Shown one piece after another: positions 10,787 through 23,198 of a stretch of DNA of 64,000 bases (within the stretch, counting starts at the first letter, position 1; each line of letters opens with the position of its first letter). The notes under the pieces are model-generated. The model ran no database searches, had not been told where the DNA came from, and saw only the letters and a list, made by a program, of their open reading frames with translations. The translations under genes were made by a program, and so were the position numbers. Source of the stretch: Neodontobutis hainanensis (lineage: Eukaryota > Chordata > Actinopteri > Gobiiformes > Odontobutidae); assembly GCA_024349245.1 (NCBI GenBank), contig JALDNG010002934.1, positions 1 through 64,000 on the forward strand, given 5' to 3'.

Positions 10787-12130
10787 GGCCCGAGCCGGTG
10801 ATGGCCGGAAGGCCTATTGTTTTCGCCGGATTATTTATTTATTTTCTGCAAAATGATCCTCAATTTGACCCAGTGAACATGCGAAAAGTCATTTTTATTG
10901 GGCCCAAAGTTCAAGATCGGCAAAAATTTATGTATTTGAAGTCCCGAAATAAAAATATGAAAAATGACTCAGTGGCGACCCCTAGAAAAGTCAAAATACA
11001 TTGGGCCTATGAAAAGTGAAAGTAATTTTTTTCCAATGTAGAAATACAAAACTTGGTACATTTATAGGACACCTCAGGGCAAACAAGTCTATGACAGCCC
11101 CAGCGTAAACTCAACAGGAAGTCCGCCTTGTGGGGTAAAAGGCGCGACCACCTAAATTGCACCCCTTACGTCAAAAGATTCAACTCATTGTGTTTTTGTC
11201 TAAATGGCCCCAATTTTGGTGAGTATCATCTAGACACATGTGCCAAAAAAAGTTGTCATTTTGTTTTTGATATCTTATCGGGTATGGCTGTGGCAAGGCT
11301 GTAACGAGGCGGCCATTTTTGTGGTAGTAAATTATCCGTTAACTCTCAAATGCCTTCTCGGATCAAGTTGGACCAAAAAGGCGTTTGTGCACATTCACGA
11401 CCTGAACACAAAGATATGTAAATAAAAGGGTTTGCTTTAGAAATGGCCCTCTAGCGCCCCCTACAAACTTATAATGGGACCCAAGAATTTAGTTTGTCAT
11501 AGAGACATGAAATTTGGTAATAGCTGCTTCATTCCACAAACACCAAACTTAGGCAAAATGAGCTTAACACTTGTGTGGTAAATGGACAATGCCTTTTCTT
11601 GTTTTTGCTCAATTTTTATTTAATTTTTATTTTTCTGCAAAATTATCCTTAATTTTGACCCAGTAAATGTGCGCAAAAAGTAAATTTTATTGGCCACTAA
11701 ACTCAAGCCTGGCAAAAAATTGATGTATTTGAAAAAATAATTATAAGAAATGACTCAGTGGCGACCCTTGGAAAATGAAAATCCATTTGGCCTATAGAAA
11801 GTGAAAATAATTTTTTCCAATGTAGAAAAATGAAACTTGGTACATCCATAGGACACGTTAGGGCAAACAGAAAAGTCTATGACAGCCACACCTCAAACTC
11901 AACAGAAAGTCCTCCATTTGGGGTGGAACACGTGACCACCTAAATCGCACTTGCATCAAAAGATTAAACCCAATGTCTTTTCTTCTAAAAGGCCCCAAAT
12001 TTGGTGAGTATTATCTAGACACGAGTGCCAATAAAGTTATCAGTTTGTTTTTTGATACATTTGTGGCTGTGGTCGTAATGAGCGTGTGAAGAGGCAGCCA
12101 TTTCTTTGGGAAATAAATGACATTTACCAA
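10787..12130 (+). repeat. Duplicated non-coding repeat (two diverged copies)
   Basis: Two head-to-tail copies: about 10840-11630 and 11630-12130. Shared landmarks are 'tgacccagt', 'atgactcagtggcgaccc', 'ttttttccaatgtagaaa', 'ggacac', 'tcaaaagatt' and 'ttggtgagtat'. The left edge reads 'ggcccgagccggtgatggcc', a start I associate with an abundant fish interspersed repeat; a related piece lies at 26650-26710. No open frame of interest. The class is unknown to me. Confidence 0.5.
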
Positions 12131-12251
12131 ATGCCAGGATGCTTCCTTTGGAGGAGGCTCCTCCAGAGCCAAGACTAGAGTTTTGGAAAACTCCTCAGAA
12201 TCTTTTGGAACTGGTAAACTTGTTATTTTCACACGGGCTCCTCCATAGTTG

Positions 12252-12634
12252 TGTCGTTGAAAAAATAAATATATTATTGTGGAATAAGTTTGAGAGAAAA
12301 CAACAGATGTCTTTTGGTGATTTGTTTAAGGAAAAAGGAAAAAAAGAGTTGAGAGTCATCTTTTGCAAAAGGAGGAATGGACGTACACGTCTGTGTGTAG
12401 AGTTACATGAACAAATCCCGATGATAAGTAGGCAGGCTTAGAATTTATACTGAAATCACAGCAGATAAGAGAAATGAAACACTTTTACTGGTTTTCCCAG
12501 AAAACAGAGTTGTCTCTGTATAAGACAGTTGTATCAGTTTGAAAACAGTACACACAGATGGTGCACATATCATTCTGCTGAGGTCAAGGACAGCACAGAG
12601 CATGTGAAAGAGGAAAAGATCATTTCCCATTACA
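12252..12634 (-). mobile_element. Proviral 3' LTR
   Basis: Starts TGTCGTTGAA and ends TTCCCATTACA in plus-strand reading. It matches 25520-25890 over nearly its whole length; the visible differences are a few short indels, one 8-base block near 12575, and scattered substitutions. GTTG precedes it. Confidence 0.85.
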
Positions 12635-12651
12635 ATTCCCTCCTTTTGATC
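12635..12651 (-). other. Polypurine tract next to 3' LTR
   Basis: Plus strand 'attccctccttttgatc'; on the minus strand it is AAAAGGAGGGAAT directly followed by the LTR's TGTAATGGG. This is the expected place for second-strand priming. Confidence 0.7.
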
Positions 12652-13859
12652 AAACACAATTGATCAACCAAAATCAATCAAAACTCAATTAGGTTACAAA
12701 ACATAAATCAAATTAACCTTAGCTTTGTGAGTTGTACTGCAGTTAAGGTGCCGAAAAACCCAGCTGAGGGCTGACCAAATCAAGCAGAAACTTTTCATAT
12801 TATCAGTAGCTGACCTAACGCTGGGAAAAGAACACCACAGCCCCTCCCTCACAGGCGGCGTAACACGCTAAGGTTAAACATAAGCATTAGATGAAAAATA
12901 TTCACAAAACAAATCACTTTGTAAAACTGAAAAACCTTCAAGTCAATTAAGACTTTACCTCAAAGAAAGCATTAGTGAAAAGATTTAAAAACACCACATG
13001 TAAGTCCACAATTTTAGCCTTAGCTTTTCTAAAATAAAAATATATAAATTATCAGGTTCCAAAGTTGATTAGGTGTGATTGCTTTGGTGACTATATTTCA
13101 AAATTACCATTTCAAAAGAAAATGACATGTGGCTGACACATACATACATAGGAACACACATAGTCTTCTTCAAATAGAAGGGGAAATCACACAGAATTAA
13201 CAGAGTCACAGTCTAGAGCAGAGGTGTCTGGGTCGTAGTTTTTGTCATGTTGAGGCAATTCAACATAGAGTTTAGCTAGTTGCAGGTTAAAGAGAGAAAT
13301 CACTAATAGACTGAACGCCGAACACGGTGGGGTTTGTCAGAGGCGTGGTCGGACTTGGCAGAGTTGTGTTAGTAGTAGAGTGGGAAGTGTGGTCAGTTAA
13401 TAGCCAGAGTAGAGGACTTACAATAAGTGAAGATAAAAGTAACAAAAAACACGAGGTTCCCCTTAGACCACACAAGCCTGGGAGTCTAAACGGATGCCAA
13501 GGAAGATGTCCGTCCATTTTTAATGTTCAAAAATCTGTTCAATAATAGCAATAATACAATTATAGTAACCAATAAAATAAAGCAGTTATCATAAGGTCTG
13601 TGGAGGTTCTCAGTCATCCAGGACATCTTGAAAAAAAGGTTTGAGTAAAAGCATCTGGACTTCGTTTTCAAGATATAAGCTCAGCTCTCCTACCAGTTGA
13701 ACTCAGAATTGATAAAGTCTCTTGGAATAGACACAAAACGTCTTCACCTTGAAAACGACGTCCAGATGCTTTTACTCAAACCTTTTTCCAGTTATCATAA
13801 GAGTAACATGTATGAGTATGTAATGATTGTTTAATAAATCTTCAAAAATTAAATCATAT
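12652..13859 (-). other. Retroviral 3' region, no readable gene
   Basis: AT-rich internal sequence where env would lie. The 12690-12860 block is similar to the fragment at 4270-4440 ('gacctaacgctgggaaaa', 'ggcggcg'), supporting one retrovirus family. No env motif (signal peptide, furin site, fusion region) was recognised in any frame. A small foldback sits at 13634-13790. Confidence 0.5.
13634..13790. repeat. Small foldback (MITE-like)
   Basis: 'aaaaaggtttgagtaaaagc' at about 13634 pairs with 'gcttttactcaaaccttttt' at about 13770-13790; the match extends through 'atctggac' and 'cgttttcaag' with only small differences. Arms of about 40 bp enclose about 80 bp. Non-coding; the class cannot be assigned. 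Confidence 0.65.
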
Positions 13860-15712
13860 TGTAGCAGATCAGTCTCCAGAATTCCACACTTATCACTTCC
13901 AGAGATGCCCCCAGCCAACAAGAGTTTGCACAAAACTCCACACGGATTATAACATCTGTCTTTTATCGTTTACAGACCTCCAAACTGTTTTACTAAGGAC
14001 TCAGGAACCTTCAGTAAACCGTGATTAACTATTCTACGTTGTTGTCATGACCAGGAAAAAAACCTGGCCAGGGACGCAGCCCAGGTCAAAGGTGACTCAG
14101 GACCACTACCACATCCTGGCACCATGTCAAAGGATCATAAATTTTGGGAGATAAAGTTGTTGATTCAGCTTTAACCAGAACTTTCTTTAGCCATCCTCAG
14201 GACACATTTCAGGCCATTCAACACCCACAGGTCACAGGTCACAGGCCCCTGGCGCCGCTGGAGATCAAAGTTTGTTTGATCACACCAGAAACCCCTGAAC
14301 TTCTGATGATCAGACACTGTCCCCTTGTGGTTGACTGGACAAAAAAACTATGACTTTTCCCTAAAGGACATTTCGTTTTAATAAGAGTTATTGTGTAAAT
14401 GTACTGCTGTTTATACTGTTCTTTTCCAGGACGCGGAGTCATGACGAGAACTCCGCATTCTAGTTTTGTTTGCAGGTTGTGTTCTGTTTTAAGGAAATGT
14501 AATAAATGTTTCCATAATATCCTGACAAATACATTCTCTGTATGTCTTTGCAGTACAAGTGTTTTGCGTGTTTATGAAAAACCAAGAGAAATCGCGAAGC
14601 AAGGAATGTTTTGAAACTTAGTTTAAACATTTACACTTTAGTTAAACTTCGCAAAGCGACACCTTTCTCCGTAAGACACACCCCATTCTGAAGGTGATAA
14701 AATTGGCACACTGCCAGAGAATCGTCTCTCTGCCCTTCGCCCTTCTTCCCTTCGCTTCCGCTCTCTTGGCAGTGAGCCTGCGACCTTCTGGCGGACGGTC
14801 CAGTAGGACTGCCTCGCCGCCGCAACCCTTGGGCCTCATGGAAACGAGTAAACTTTCCTTTGTTCTAAAGACCGTGCCTGCTAAAGCGTCTGCTCTTCCC
14901 CAAATGAGCGCGCGCAGAAGCAAGTTTTAACCAGCAAAGCAAAAGCTGAGAACTCTTTCAAGGACCGTGAAATAACCTACACAAACTTCAAATTTCACAC
15001 GGTATAAACGAGGAGAGGCCGTGCTGGTTTGGACAGCAACTAGACGTTTTCTTCTCTTCCCCCGGGTGCACGGCGACCCCCACCCCTGGAAGAGATCTGC
15101 ACGTGACAGCACCCCTGGTGCGTGGAGCGCTTCATCAGTAAGTGACGAACTTTCTGGAGAACATTCAGGACGCTCGTCTCAGACCACTGATATCGACCAC
15201 ACCGAACCGGGCCAGCACCCGCTGACGACAGAGTAAGTCCGCACGTGACACAACTGCCTTGGCGGCATTACAATGTCCAAACTCTAGCCCCGAAGCCTCC
15301 ATCTCCTTTTCCCGTTAAAAGTCCCTTTAAAATTCCCTAATTTAGAGTAACCTGTTCAAAACATTCCTGGTTTCATCATATCCTCCATGCAACTGTTTAT
15401 CCCTGTGTATCACCATTGTGTTCAACCCTTAATGTGTTTTAATGCTTTACCATGTTCCCGTCATATTTTTGACCATTGTATAATCTTTAATAAAATCCCA
15501 TAAAGACATTAATGTTTCCCTGTTTATATTAAGAAATGTTAAAAATTTGCTTCCTTTAGATTAATGAGACTAGACTAAACAGTTTCTCTGGATCTGTCTA
15601 AAACTAGAGTGGTGCCCCCTTTTTAGTTAGAAATTAATTTTAATAAATTAATAATACAAAAATCAATTACTAAAATAAAAAAATTTATAATTTTTTTTTG
15701 ACAGTATGACAC
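13860..15712 (+). mobile_element. Long LTR 1, nested in the provirus
   Basis: Starts TGTAGCAGATC and parallels the LTR at 21245-23198: both share 'cacacttatca', 'ccagcaa', 'cctttctccgtaagacacac', 'aataaaatcccataa' and 'aaaactagagtggtgcccc'. A strong splice-donor-like site (CAGAGTAAGT, about 15228) lies inside the LTR, as in retroviruses with long R regions. The right edge is uncertain because of an A/T-rich run; no clear target repeat was found. The ORFs inside it are not conserved with the second copy. Confidence 0.65.
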
Positions 15713-15929
15713 GGGTTGTCAGTGATGTGAGGAACTGTGGGACAGATGAGTGTGTGTCACGTGTTATAGTTACGCTGTTGTCTCAACGTTGAACTGCGTT
15801 CACCAGAGCAGTTTCAGCGGAGGAGGTGAGCGAAAATCTCACCCCAGTCTTCCCACGTAGTCAACGGTGGAGGTAGAGCTCCCACGTAGGAGCTTGTTCT
15901 CGGGACAAGCCTCTTACTTTTGTGATCAT

Positions 15930-16330
15930 TCACTGGATCCCCTCTTTGACAGTGGGGGAGTAGTTGACGAGCTGGTCAGGTGGAGGAATCTTCTTGCAGT
16001 GTTGTGCATGGATCCAGGGGGCTCTTTCTGCGACCTTCACAGCCGTGTGGGTCGTGAGCTGGATCTGATAGGGCCCACACCAGGGTTTGTCTCTCCAGCT
16101 GCGCTTCCTCAGGTTCCTCACCAGGATGTAGTCGGCAGGCTGGAGTTTGTGGAACTGGTGGGTGGCCGGTTTGGGCAGGGAATCAAGCACCTGAGATCTA
16201 ATATCAGAGAGAACATTAGAGCGTGAAATACAATAGGATATCATTGGGTCTGGCTGAGTACCATCGGCCAGTGCTGCAGGTTTAGATGGGGTCCAAACCC
16301 AATTCCAGGACACTATCTCAAAGGGAGAAC
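15930..16330 (-). pseudogene. pol: ERV pol: integrase C-terminal part
   Basis: The minus-strand frame contains RNNRSPFEI, then DYILVRNLRKRSWRDKPW, GPYQIQLTTHTAVKV and APWIHAQHCK. This is the C-terminal DNA-binding (SH3-like) part of a gammaretrovirus-like integrase, with the preceding 'PFE(I/V)' end of the catalytic core. The D,D-35-E core itself is missing between this piece and the zinc-finger end at 16371, so integrase function is lost by deletion. Confidence 0.8.
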
Positions 16331-16370
16331 GGTTATTTCGCGCACACTCATTCCCTCCTTTAATACATGG

Positions 16371-16631
16371 TCAACGCCATGTATCAATTTTAAAAGGAAG
16401 GATGAGGGCTTGAGGAAGACATGGATTGCCATTAGGGCCCCTCCAAAAACCATTTATGTTTGTACAGTTTTTCATTTTCCAAGCAGCTTTGTCTGCTGGA
16501 GTGGAGATGCGAGCCAAATCAGAGTTAAACAATGTCAGAGTGGGTGCAAGTTTGATCCGATGTCTGGGAGAGTAATGTAACAACGTAGGGTGTGAGTGAC
16601 GCTGCTTTTGCAGCTGCGTCTGCTCGTGCAT
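16371..16631 (-). pseudogene. pol: ERV pol: integrase N-terminal part
   Basis: Broken minus-strand frame with features of the RNase H-integrase junction of fish retroviruses: a basic/His-rich start, ADKAAWKMKNCTNINGFWRG and a GNPCLPQALI segment. It lies just downstream of RNase H and is followed, after a deletion, by the integrase C-terminus. No intact HHCC finger can be read. Confidence 0.6.
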
Positions 16632-16634
16632 TAC

Positions 16635-17225
16635 CTAGAGAGACTGTGTCTTTGGCAGAGGTATGTGCAGAACACTTACTGCCACGGCGGATGGGAGTAG
16701 CACTGCATCTAAGAGATCAGAAATCAAATCTTTGTGTGAAATGGGTTTGCCATCAGATTTGAAGAAGTTCCTGTGGCGCCAAAGTGCTGCGTGGTTGTGT
16801 AGAACACCAAATGCATATTGACTGTCTGTGTAAATGTTAACTGTTTTACCAGATGCCAATTGACAGGCTTTGGTCAGGGCAATTAGTTCTGCTGCTTGCG
16901 CTGATAACCGAGGACTGAGAGGAGATGACGTCACTGTTGCATGATCATCCACAACTGCATATCCAACGTGTGCAGAACCAGTGGTTGGGTCCTTGGAAGC
17001 TGAACCATCTACATAAAAAATGAGTTCAGGATTAGAAAGAGGAGTGTCAGTCAAATCAAGTCTTGGCAGACAGATAAGGTCAAGTTCAGAGAGACAACAG
17101 TGAGGTTCTCCCTCCTCTGGGAGAGGCAGGAGTGTAGCAGGGTTGAGAGTGTTACAACGTTTAACCTCAACATTCGGTAGGTTCAGAAGGGTGGTGTTGT
17201 AACGTAGCTGACGAGCAGGGGTCAA
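16635..17225 (-). pseudogene. pol: ERV pol: RNase H domain
   Basis: The longest intact pol frame. It shows the RNase H signature: the first catalytic Asp in LIFYVDGSASKD, the Glu in LSAQAAELIALTKACQLA, and the third Asp in VNIYTDSQYAFGVLH; the fourth is not seen before the frame ends. Order and wording fit a gammaretrovirus-like (class I) pol. RT connection sequence lies immediately upstream (17230-17680) and the integrase part immediately downstream, so the gene runs right to left. Confidence 0.85.
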
Positions 17226-17229
17226 GTGA

Positions 17230-17800
17230 GCCGTCTTTTGTTCAGGCAGAATGTTGGAGACAGCATGTGGAGCAAAAAGGGTGAGATGACTGTAGCCTAC
17301 ATAGGGACGAGAGGTAAATATTGCTGCTTCACAGGCTGCTAAAGCACGGAGACATGGTGGGTGGCCTCTAGCAACAGGATCAAGGTGTGTCGAGAATTAA
17401 CCCACAGGCTTCAGCAGCCGTTTTGGGCGAGAACAGAATTCATACAACCATCACGTTCGTCAACAAATTAGAAGAAGGGCTTGTCAGGGTTTGGCAATGT
17501 CAATGTAGGAGCTGTCTGTAGTAGCAGTTTCAAATGAGTAAATGCAGAGTCAGCCTCAGATGTCCATGTGAGTTTGGAGTCAAGTGTCATGTCTTTTTTC
17601 AGAGTAAGATCACGTAGTGGGCATTCTACAGCAGAGAAATTTGGAATAAAAGTTCTGCAGTAGGAGCACAGGCCAAAAAATAAATAAAAATAAAAAATTG
17701 AACATTTGAAACGTCAACCACAGAGAACCATTTTGAGGTTGTTTGAATTTGTGACATGGTGTACGGATTGGGTCCACCAGGGATTACTATCCTGATCGTT
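17230..17800 (-). pseudogene. pol: ERV pol: reverse transcriptase remnants
   Basis: Two RT pieces are joined by a deletion. Near 17700-17790 the minus strand reads NPYTMSQIQ followed by KWFSVVDVSNV, the region leading into RT motif A with its catalytic Asp. After an A/T run (about 17685-17700) it resumes at GLCSYCRTFIPNFSAVE and LTWTSEADSAF, the thumb region. The palm core with YxDD is gone. Stops interrupt the stretch 17240-17460 leading to RNase H. Confidence 0.7.
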
Positions 17801-20800
17801 TAAACTCAACAATATGTGTATCAATCAAAAACAAATCATGACTCCAAAAGAATGAAGAAAAAGTGCCAGAGTTTAAGCTGGTCATCCCATCGAACTCAAG
17901 AGCTCTGGCCTGACCCTGCCTATCCAGTCATGACATTATAACGAAAAGAAACATAAACAGGAGAGAGACATATGCACATTCTTAATGATTAAAATCAATT
18001 CACTTAAGCATAAGAACTTCAATGAACCATACGGCCCTTAGGACTGTAGTATGATCCGTCCTGGAGCTGTTGTCCCGTTGGTGTTCATGCAAACGTTAAC
18101 GTCCCTCAGATATCAAAGTGTTCATCTGAGCTCAAAGGACCACAGTCGTTGGGCAGGTGCATGTCCAGGAATGTTAACCCAGCAATGGCCACATCCATCA
18201 ATCTCACCAACAAGCTCCGGATACATGGAAATCAACACAAACAAAAGTTATAAGACATGGAAGTGCCACACAAGTACATCTCAACACAGATTACACAGAT
18301 AACATCCCAGTCCATTTTCCAGATATTTTGTTTAAATTTTTAAATCAGGTCAAAATCAATTACTCTATTCCAGAATACTCTGCCAATTCCTCTGCAGAGT
18401 GTGAAGCTCTTTCTTAAAGGCTTTAGTTGTGCGGTTAACTAGACCTGAGTTACTTTGGATGAAATCCTGTTCCCACCTTTTCAGCTCAAAGCAGCTCAGT
18501 GCTATTTGTTCTGTCCAGTCCTTGGACCAGTTTTAATACATTTCCAGTTTTAATTCACATTTACAACATTTCTGGTGCAATTTATAAACCTTTGTTGGTT
18601 ATAAATCAAATTAATTTAATCCACATTTGCATAAATTGTCTCAACGGTAAAAATCTAAATACAGTGCTAATTGAATTTTAGCCTTATATTCATTAAGGAC
18701 ACCTTGAAGGACCCTCTGTCGTCGATGTAAATGGGGCTCTCAAATAAACCTGAAAGAGCTGCTGTTTGGTTCCTAAGGTGTGAGTTTCTACTCACGATGT
18801 TCTCCGTCACATTGTATGTGAACAAATAAAATGAGGATCCTTTAAGGACGCAAGGTCTAATGGTCTTACTTTCACAAAACCTCCAGACTTCTGCTTTGCA
18901 CTGCACCTGTCCCTGATCTCTCAGTTTGTCAGGTTCAGAGTGATGTTACAGGACGTCCTGTCATTGGCCCTGCTCACAGGTGTACTCCCAGGTGTAAACC
19001 AAGATGATTATAAGTTCAAAGAACCATGTCAATCTTAGCTCTTACTGGTGGCTATATTAATTGTCAAATCTTATTTTCAGAACTGGTACTTGTTGTGGTT
19101 GGCTTTCATCCAAATAAAGAACAAACAAATCAAACATTCTCTGACATTTTTAGACCCATAGAAGGTGCCCTTCAGGCTTTCAAACGAAACCATACAAGCT
19201 CTTAAAATGATCAAACCATAAAAATGAAACACAGATAAACCCTGTTTCCACAGATATGTTCTGCTGGAAATCTACTTTAATCTGAAAGGTTTTGCTCAAT
19301 CAGACCAAACAGTTTCTCCAGAACGGTCATGTCAACGTTCTTTCTTTATTTTTGATTTAAACTACTCTTTCCTTGTTGTTATAGCCTCATGCTAACCATT
19401 AGGTTCACCACGCATCACCTTCACTTTAATACAGTTTAAATCTTCTCCCTCTCTTTTTTGAGACTTGGACAAACCATGGCTCAAAACAAAAATAAAATAA
19501 AAATAAACATAAAAATCACAAAATGAAAGGCCAGTTCCATTGATCATTTTAAAATGTTATTTCATCAATTATCATTTCTAATTATTCATCTTCTTTATGT
19601 TTTCCAAATAGCATCACTGTTGTGTCTGTTATATTTAAAACTTTATTTTGTTCAGTTTTAATTTTAGCTACCATTTAGTTTTAGTTACCACAGTCGTAGG
19701 TCTTTACCTGTGAGTGGTATCATCTGCAGTCATAGTAAAATTTATTCAGCTGATGCAAACATAAATATTTTTAGAACAGAACTAGTTTCTCGTGATCTAT
19801 CGTCACAAACTTTTAGCCAAAGACTTTAAATTCACAATCTAATTAGAAAATTCTATTAGTTCAATAGTATTGTTCAATACTTCAAATTAATTCCTTTAGA
19901 AATAAATTCCATTTAAACTCTTGGGTCAGACCCCTCCCTCTGGGGTTAACCTTGTAACTGGGCAGCCTCTCTCAGGTCCTTGAACACACCACAAAGCCTC
20001 TGTTCACATGGCTTTCCTCCAAAACACCATCACCTTTGTGACGGTTGTTTAAAAGGAAAGACTTTTTATAAAATCAACAAAGCTCTGTGTAAATTTCTCT
20101 GTATTTACTTTTATAATAAACAATTTCTTTAAGGTTTTGTTCAGTATAGATTTGTTCCATACTGTCTCTGTAAAACTCAGTTTTGACACCAGGTGTTCAA
20201 TAAATAAACCATTTTGTTTTTGCATCTTTTCATATTAATTTTAACCGCAGCATATTTAAAATGTTTATCCATTCCTCATTTCACATTTCCACTAATTTTG
20301 CATCAGACTCTACAAAAAGAATTCCCTTCAATCAATATCAATGTTATACAGAAACTTAAAACATTAAGTGTAAAATCAACTCCACGTCTCTCTTTATTTA
20401 TTCAGATTCACCAACATTGCACTCGGTTATAGTCAGTGATGTTACTTTAAAACAATGCTAAGATTTAACCTTTTTAAAAAAAAATATCTTTACTCTTTAT
20501 GTTCCAAAGATTTTACTTAGTGTTCTCCTTAAACACCTCTAAAGTTCAACTAAAAATATTATTCAATCCTGTTCAAAAGGACAGACTCTTGTGTTAGTCT
20601 CTAGTTCTCACAATCATCATTAATCTAAAACATAACAACATTCAAATCAGATCCATCAAAAAAAAAAAATCAAAACTTTTAAAAATCACTTCAATCAGTG
20701 ATTTAAACCCATTGAGCATCTTGGCTTCTGCTCTTAAACTTTAACCACTTTCACAGTTTAACACTTTAACTTAAAATGTTCAAATAAACCACCTCCAATC

Positions 20801-20890
20801 CTGCAAGATTGTTTTGACAGTTTCAACAGTTTTAACATAGATACGTTAAGAGAATAAATGTTAAGAGAATTTTACTTTACAGATTAAATG
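17800..20890. other. AT-rich retroviral interior, nothing recognised
   Basis: About 3 kb without a supportable gene. 17800-18060 resembles the internal fragment at 4560-4690. From 18.06 to 20.89 kb all frames are short and I see no RT, gag, env or host-gene motif, RNA gene or tandem repeat. It should hold the first part of pol if the provirus were complete, so most of it is either highly decayed or foreign. Confidence 0.4.
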
Positions 20891-21244
20891 GGCAGACGAT
20901 GGAGACGGTATATGATTTGAAAATAATAGACAGGTTTAATCTTTGCAAAGAGATGCAACGTAACACGTAACAATGGAACACAGAGGGTTTTGCTGAAAGG
21001 TGTAAACAATACATGAAGCTTTTATAGGTTTACATTATGCCAGCCCCCAGCTCTAGGGTCGTGGAAGGACATGTATTTGTTGCACCCTGAAAATAGGGAG
21101 AAAGAATCATGAAAGTGATTAACAGAGGTTTCTCTCTTGCAGGAGTTTAATGCAATGAGGAGAAACGCGTGAAATCCCCCTCGTGGTGGGTGAAAGGCAT
21201 TACCAATCAATCAAACGAAAAATTTAGGCTTACTAGCTGATTGC
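20890..21244 (-). mobile_element. Possible LTR remnant
   Basis: Resembles the 'TGTTAT' LTR family in outline: 'caggtttaatctttgcaaag', then 'gaggg-tttgctgaaaggtgtaaacaatacatga', paralleling 'ggttttaatccttgcaagg' and 'gatgtaaacataacat' in the LTR at 3897. The edges are unclear because the long LTR 2 follows directly. Could instead be internal sequence sharing that block. Confidence 0.35.
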
Positions 21245-23198
21245 TGTGTAGCAGATCGGTCCTCAACCCCCACACTTATCATTTCCAGATGCCACCAGCA
21301 AGCAGGAGTTTGGACTAACACCTAAATCTTACCAACAGGAGAGGCAACGTGTCCTTTTTAACCATTCACAGATGTTTCTTGCTTGGATAAGACTGAACCA
21401 GTCTTCAGGACTTATAATTAACGATTTTGTTTGTTTTCATAAAAAGCCGGGACCTAGGTCCAACCAGCACCAAAGACCAACCAGGTCAAAAGGACTCATG
21501 GAGAGATCCAGACACTGTCAGAAAGTCGTAAATCCTGACAGATAAACTTGTTGATTCAGCTTTGCCCAGGACTTTCTGTAGCCTCCTTAAGAGTACGTTC
21601 CATGCCCCTGGCCCCTGCAGGTAATAAATCTGGAGGTAAAAAGTGTTTGATCACACCAGAACCCCTGAACTTCTGATGGTTAAACACTACCCCCTTTTGG
21701 TTGAACTGGACAAATGACTCTGCACTCAAGAAGAACATTTTTGTGCTTATTTCATTAAAGGACATTTTGTTATTTTATTATTTAGAATTATTGTGAATGT
21801 ACTAATAATCATACTGTTCGTTTCCAGGACGCAGAGTTTTACAAGGCAACTAATTCCTTATCCCATTTCTACAGGGTTACGTTTTATGTTAGTAAAATGT
21901 AATGAATATATGTTTTTATAATAAGTCTGACAAATGCATTTTCTTTTATAATTCTACAAGTACGAATGTTTTTGTGTGTTTTACGAAAACCAAGGAAAAT
22001 AGGGTGAAACAAAAGGAATGTTTTAAGACTTAGTTTCAACTTTAGTTAAACTCCCCCCCAAAAGCAATGCCTTTCTCCGTAAGACACACCCCGTCAAAAA
22101 GGTGTTAAAAGTGACCGACGGTCAAGAACACTCTCTTAGGTTCTGCTCTTCTCTCTGGTCTTTACTTCGCTTACTGGACCTTCGGTCCGCTCAGGGCCGC
22201 ATGGCCTGACCCTTACAAGCTCCGGACCTCGTGTAACGAGTAAATTTTCTTTGTACTTTAAAGCCTGCAAGTTTAGCTTGCCGCGCTAAAGTTTTCCTTC
22301 TTCACACAGCTGCTCAAAGTAGCTTACTTCCTGCCAGCCTGCTAACAAAAGGAAGTTGCCTCGCTTTTATTTTTGAAGATTTCCTGCCTGCTAAAGAGTT
22401 AGCTTGACTAAAATCTAGCTTTCTCGAGCATGTTTAAGCCGAAAACCAGCCACTAAACCTTCTCCAGTGGACTTCGCAATAACTTTAAAGACTTAATTCT
22501 TGCACGGAGCTAATGCTAAAGAACTGAAAGTTCGGACAGTAACGGGACGCTTCTGGGACCAGTCCCCGGGCGCACTGCGACCCTTCTCTGAAGTGTACAC
22601 GGCAGGCCATCCTGGAGGCGACAAATGTCATCGGTTGCGACAGGGTTCTGGAGAACCTCTGGACCTCTAGTTGCTAAGATCTGAGACCAATCACGACCCC
22701 AGGGTGAGTCTAAGCGTTACACAAGTTTGGCGTCTAACTGTCTAAAAATAACAGCCTTGGCCTCCGAAACTGTCATCAACCTCTAAACCCTCCGTGAAAG
22801 CCCTCATTTAATAATAGAGTCAATAATCCAGAATTCTTTTTGTTTCACAAAATCCTCTGAAAGCAAGTTTTATCGTTCTTTGATTTACCCATTCATGTGT
22901 CAATAATTATTCCTTTGTGTCCTTCCATCATCATTATTCGTTATTTTAACCTTGCATAATCTTTAATAAAATCCCATAAGGACATTTACTGTTTCATTGT
23001 TTAATTCATTAATTTTCGAAAACGAGAAGAATTTACATCCTTTAGATTAATGAGACTAGACTAAACAGTTTCTCTGGATCTGTTCAAAACTAGAGTGGTG
23101 CCCCGAAAGAAATTATTTTGATAAACAAATTATTAATTATTAATTTTCATAATTAATATTGTTATGAATTATTAATTAATGAGACCATATTCACTACA
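21245..23198 (+). mobile_element. Long LTR 2, nested solo LTR
   Basis: Starts TGTGTAGCAG and ends TTCACTACA, with the 9-bp direct repeat GCTGATTGC on both sides (21236-21244 and 23199-23207). It contains 'aataaaatcccataag' (about 22966) as poly(A) signal and a donor-like AGGGTGAGTC (about 22703). At 1954 bp it is unusually long for an LTR and belongs to the family of 13860-15712, 28048-29986 and 46376-48156. It separates the protease motif of the provirus from the rest of pol. Confidence 0.8.

Noticed and set aside
18051..18906. Short frames considered as env or host exons
   Set aside because: No signal peptide, cleavage motif, splice pattern or recognisable domain could be supported.
13860..23198. 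Long LTRs 1 and 2 as the two ends of one provirus
   Set aside because: Both are plus-oriented, but pol between them is on the minus strand, and the outer GTTG-flanked LTR pair, PBS and polypurine tract explain that pol. LTR 2 also has its own flanking repeat on both sides.
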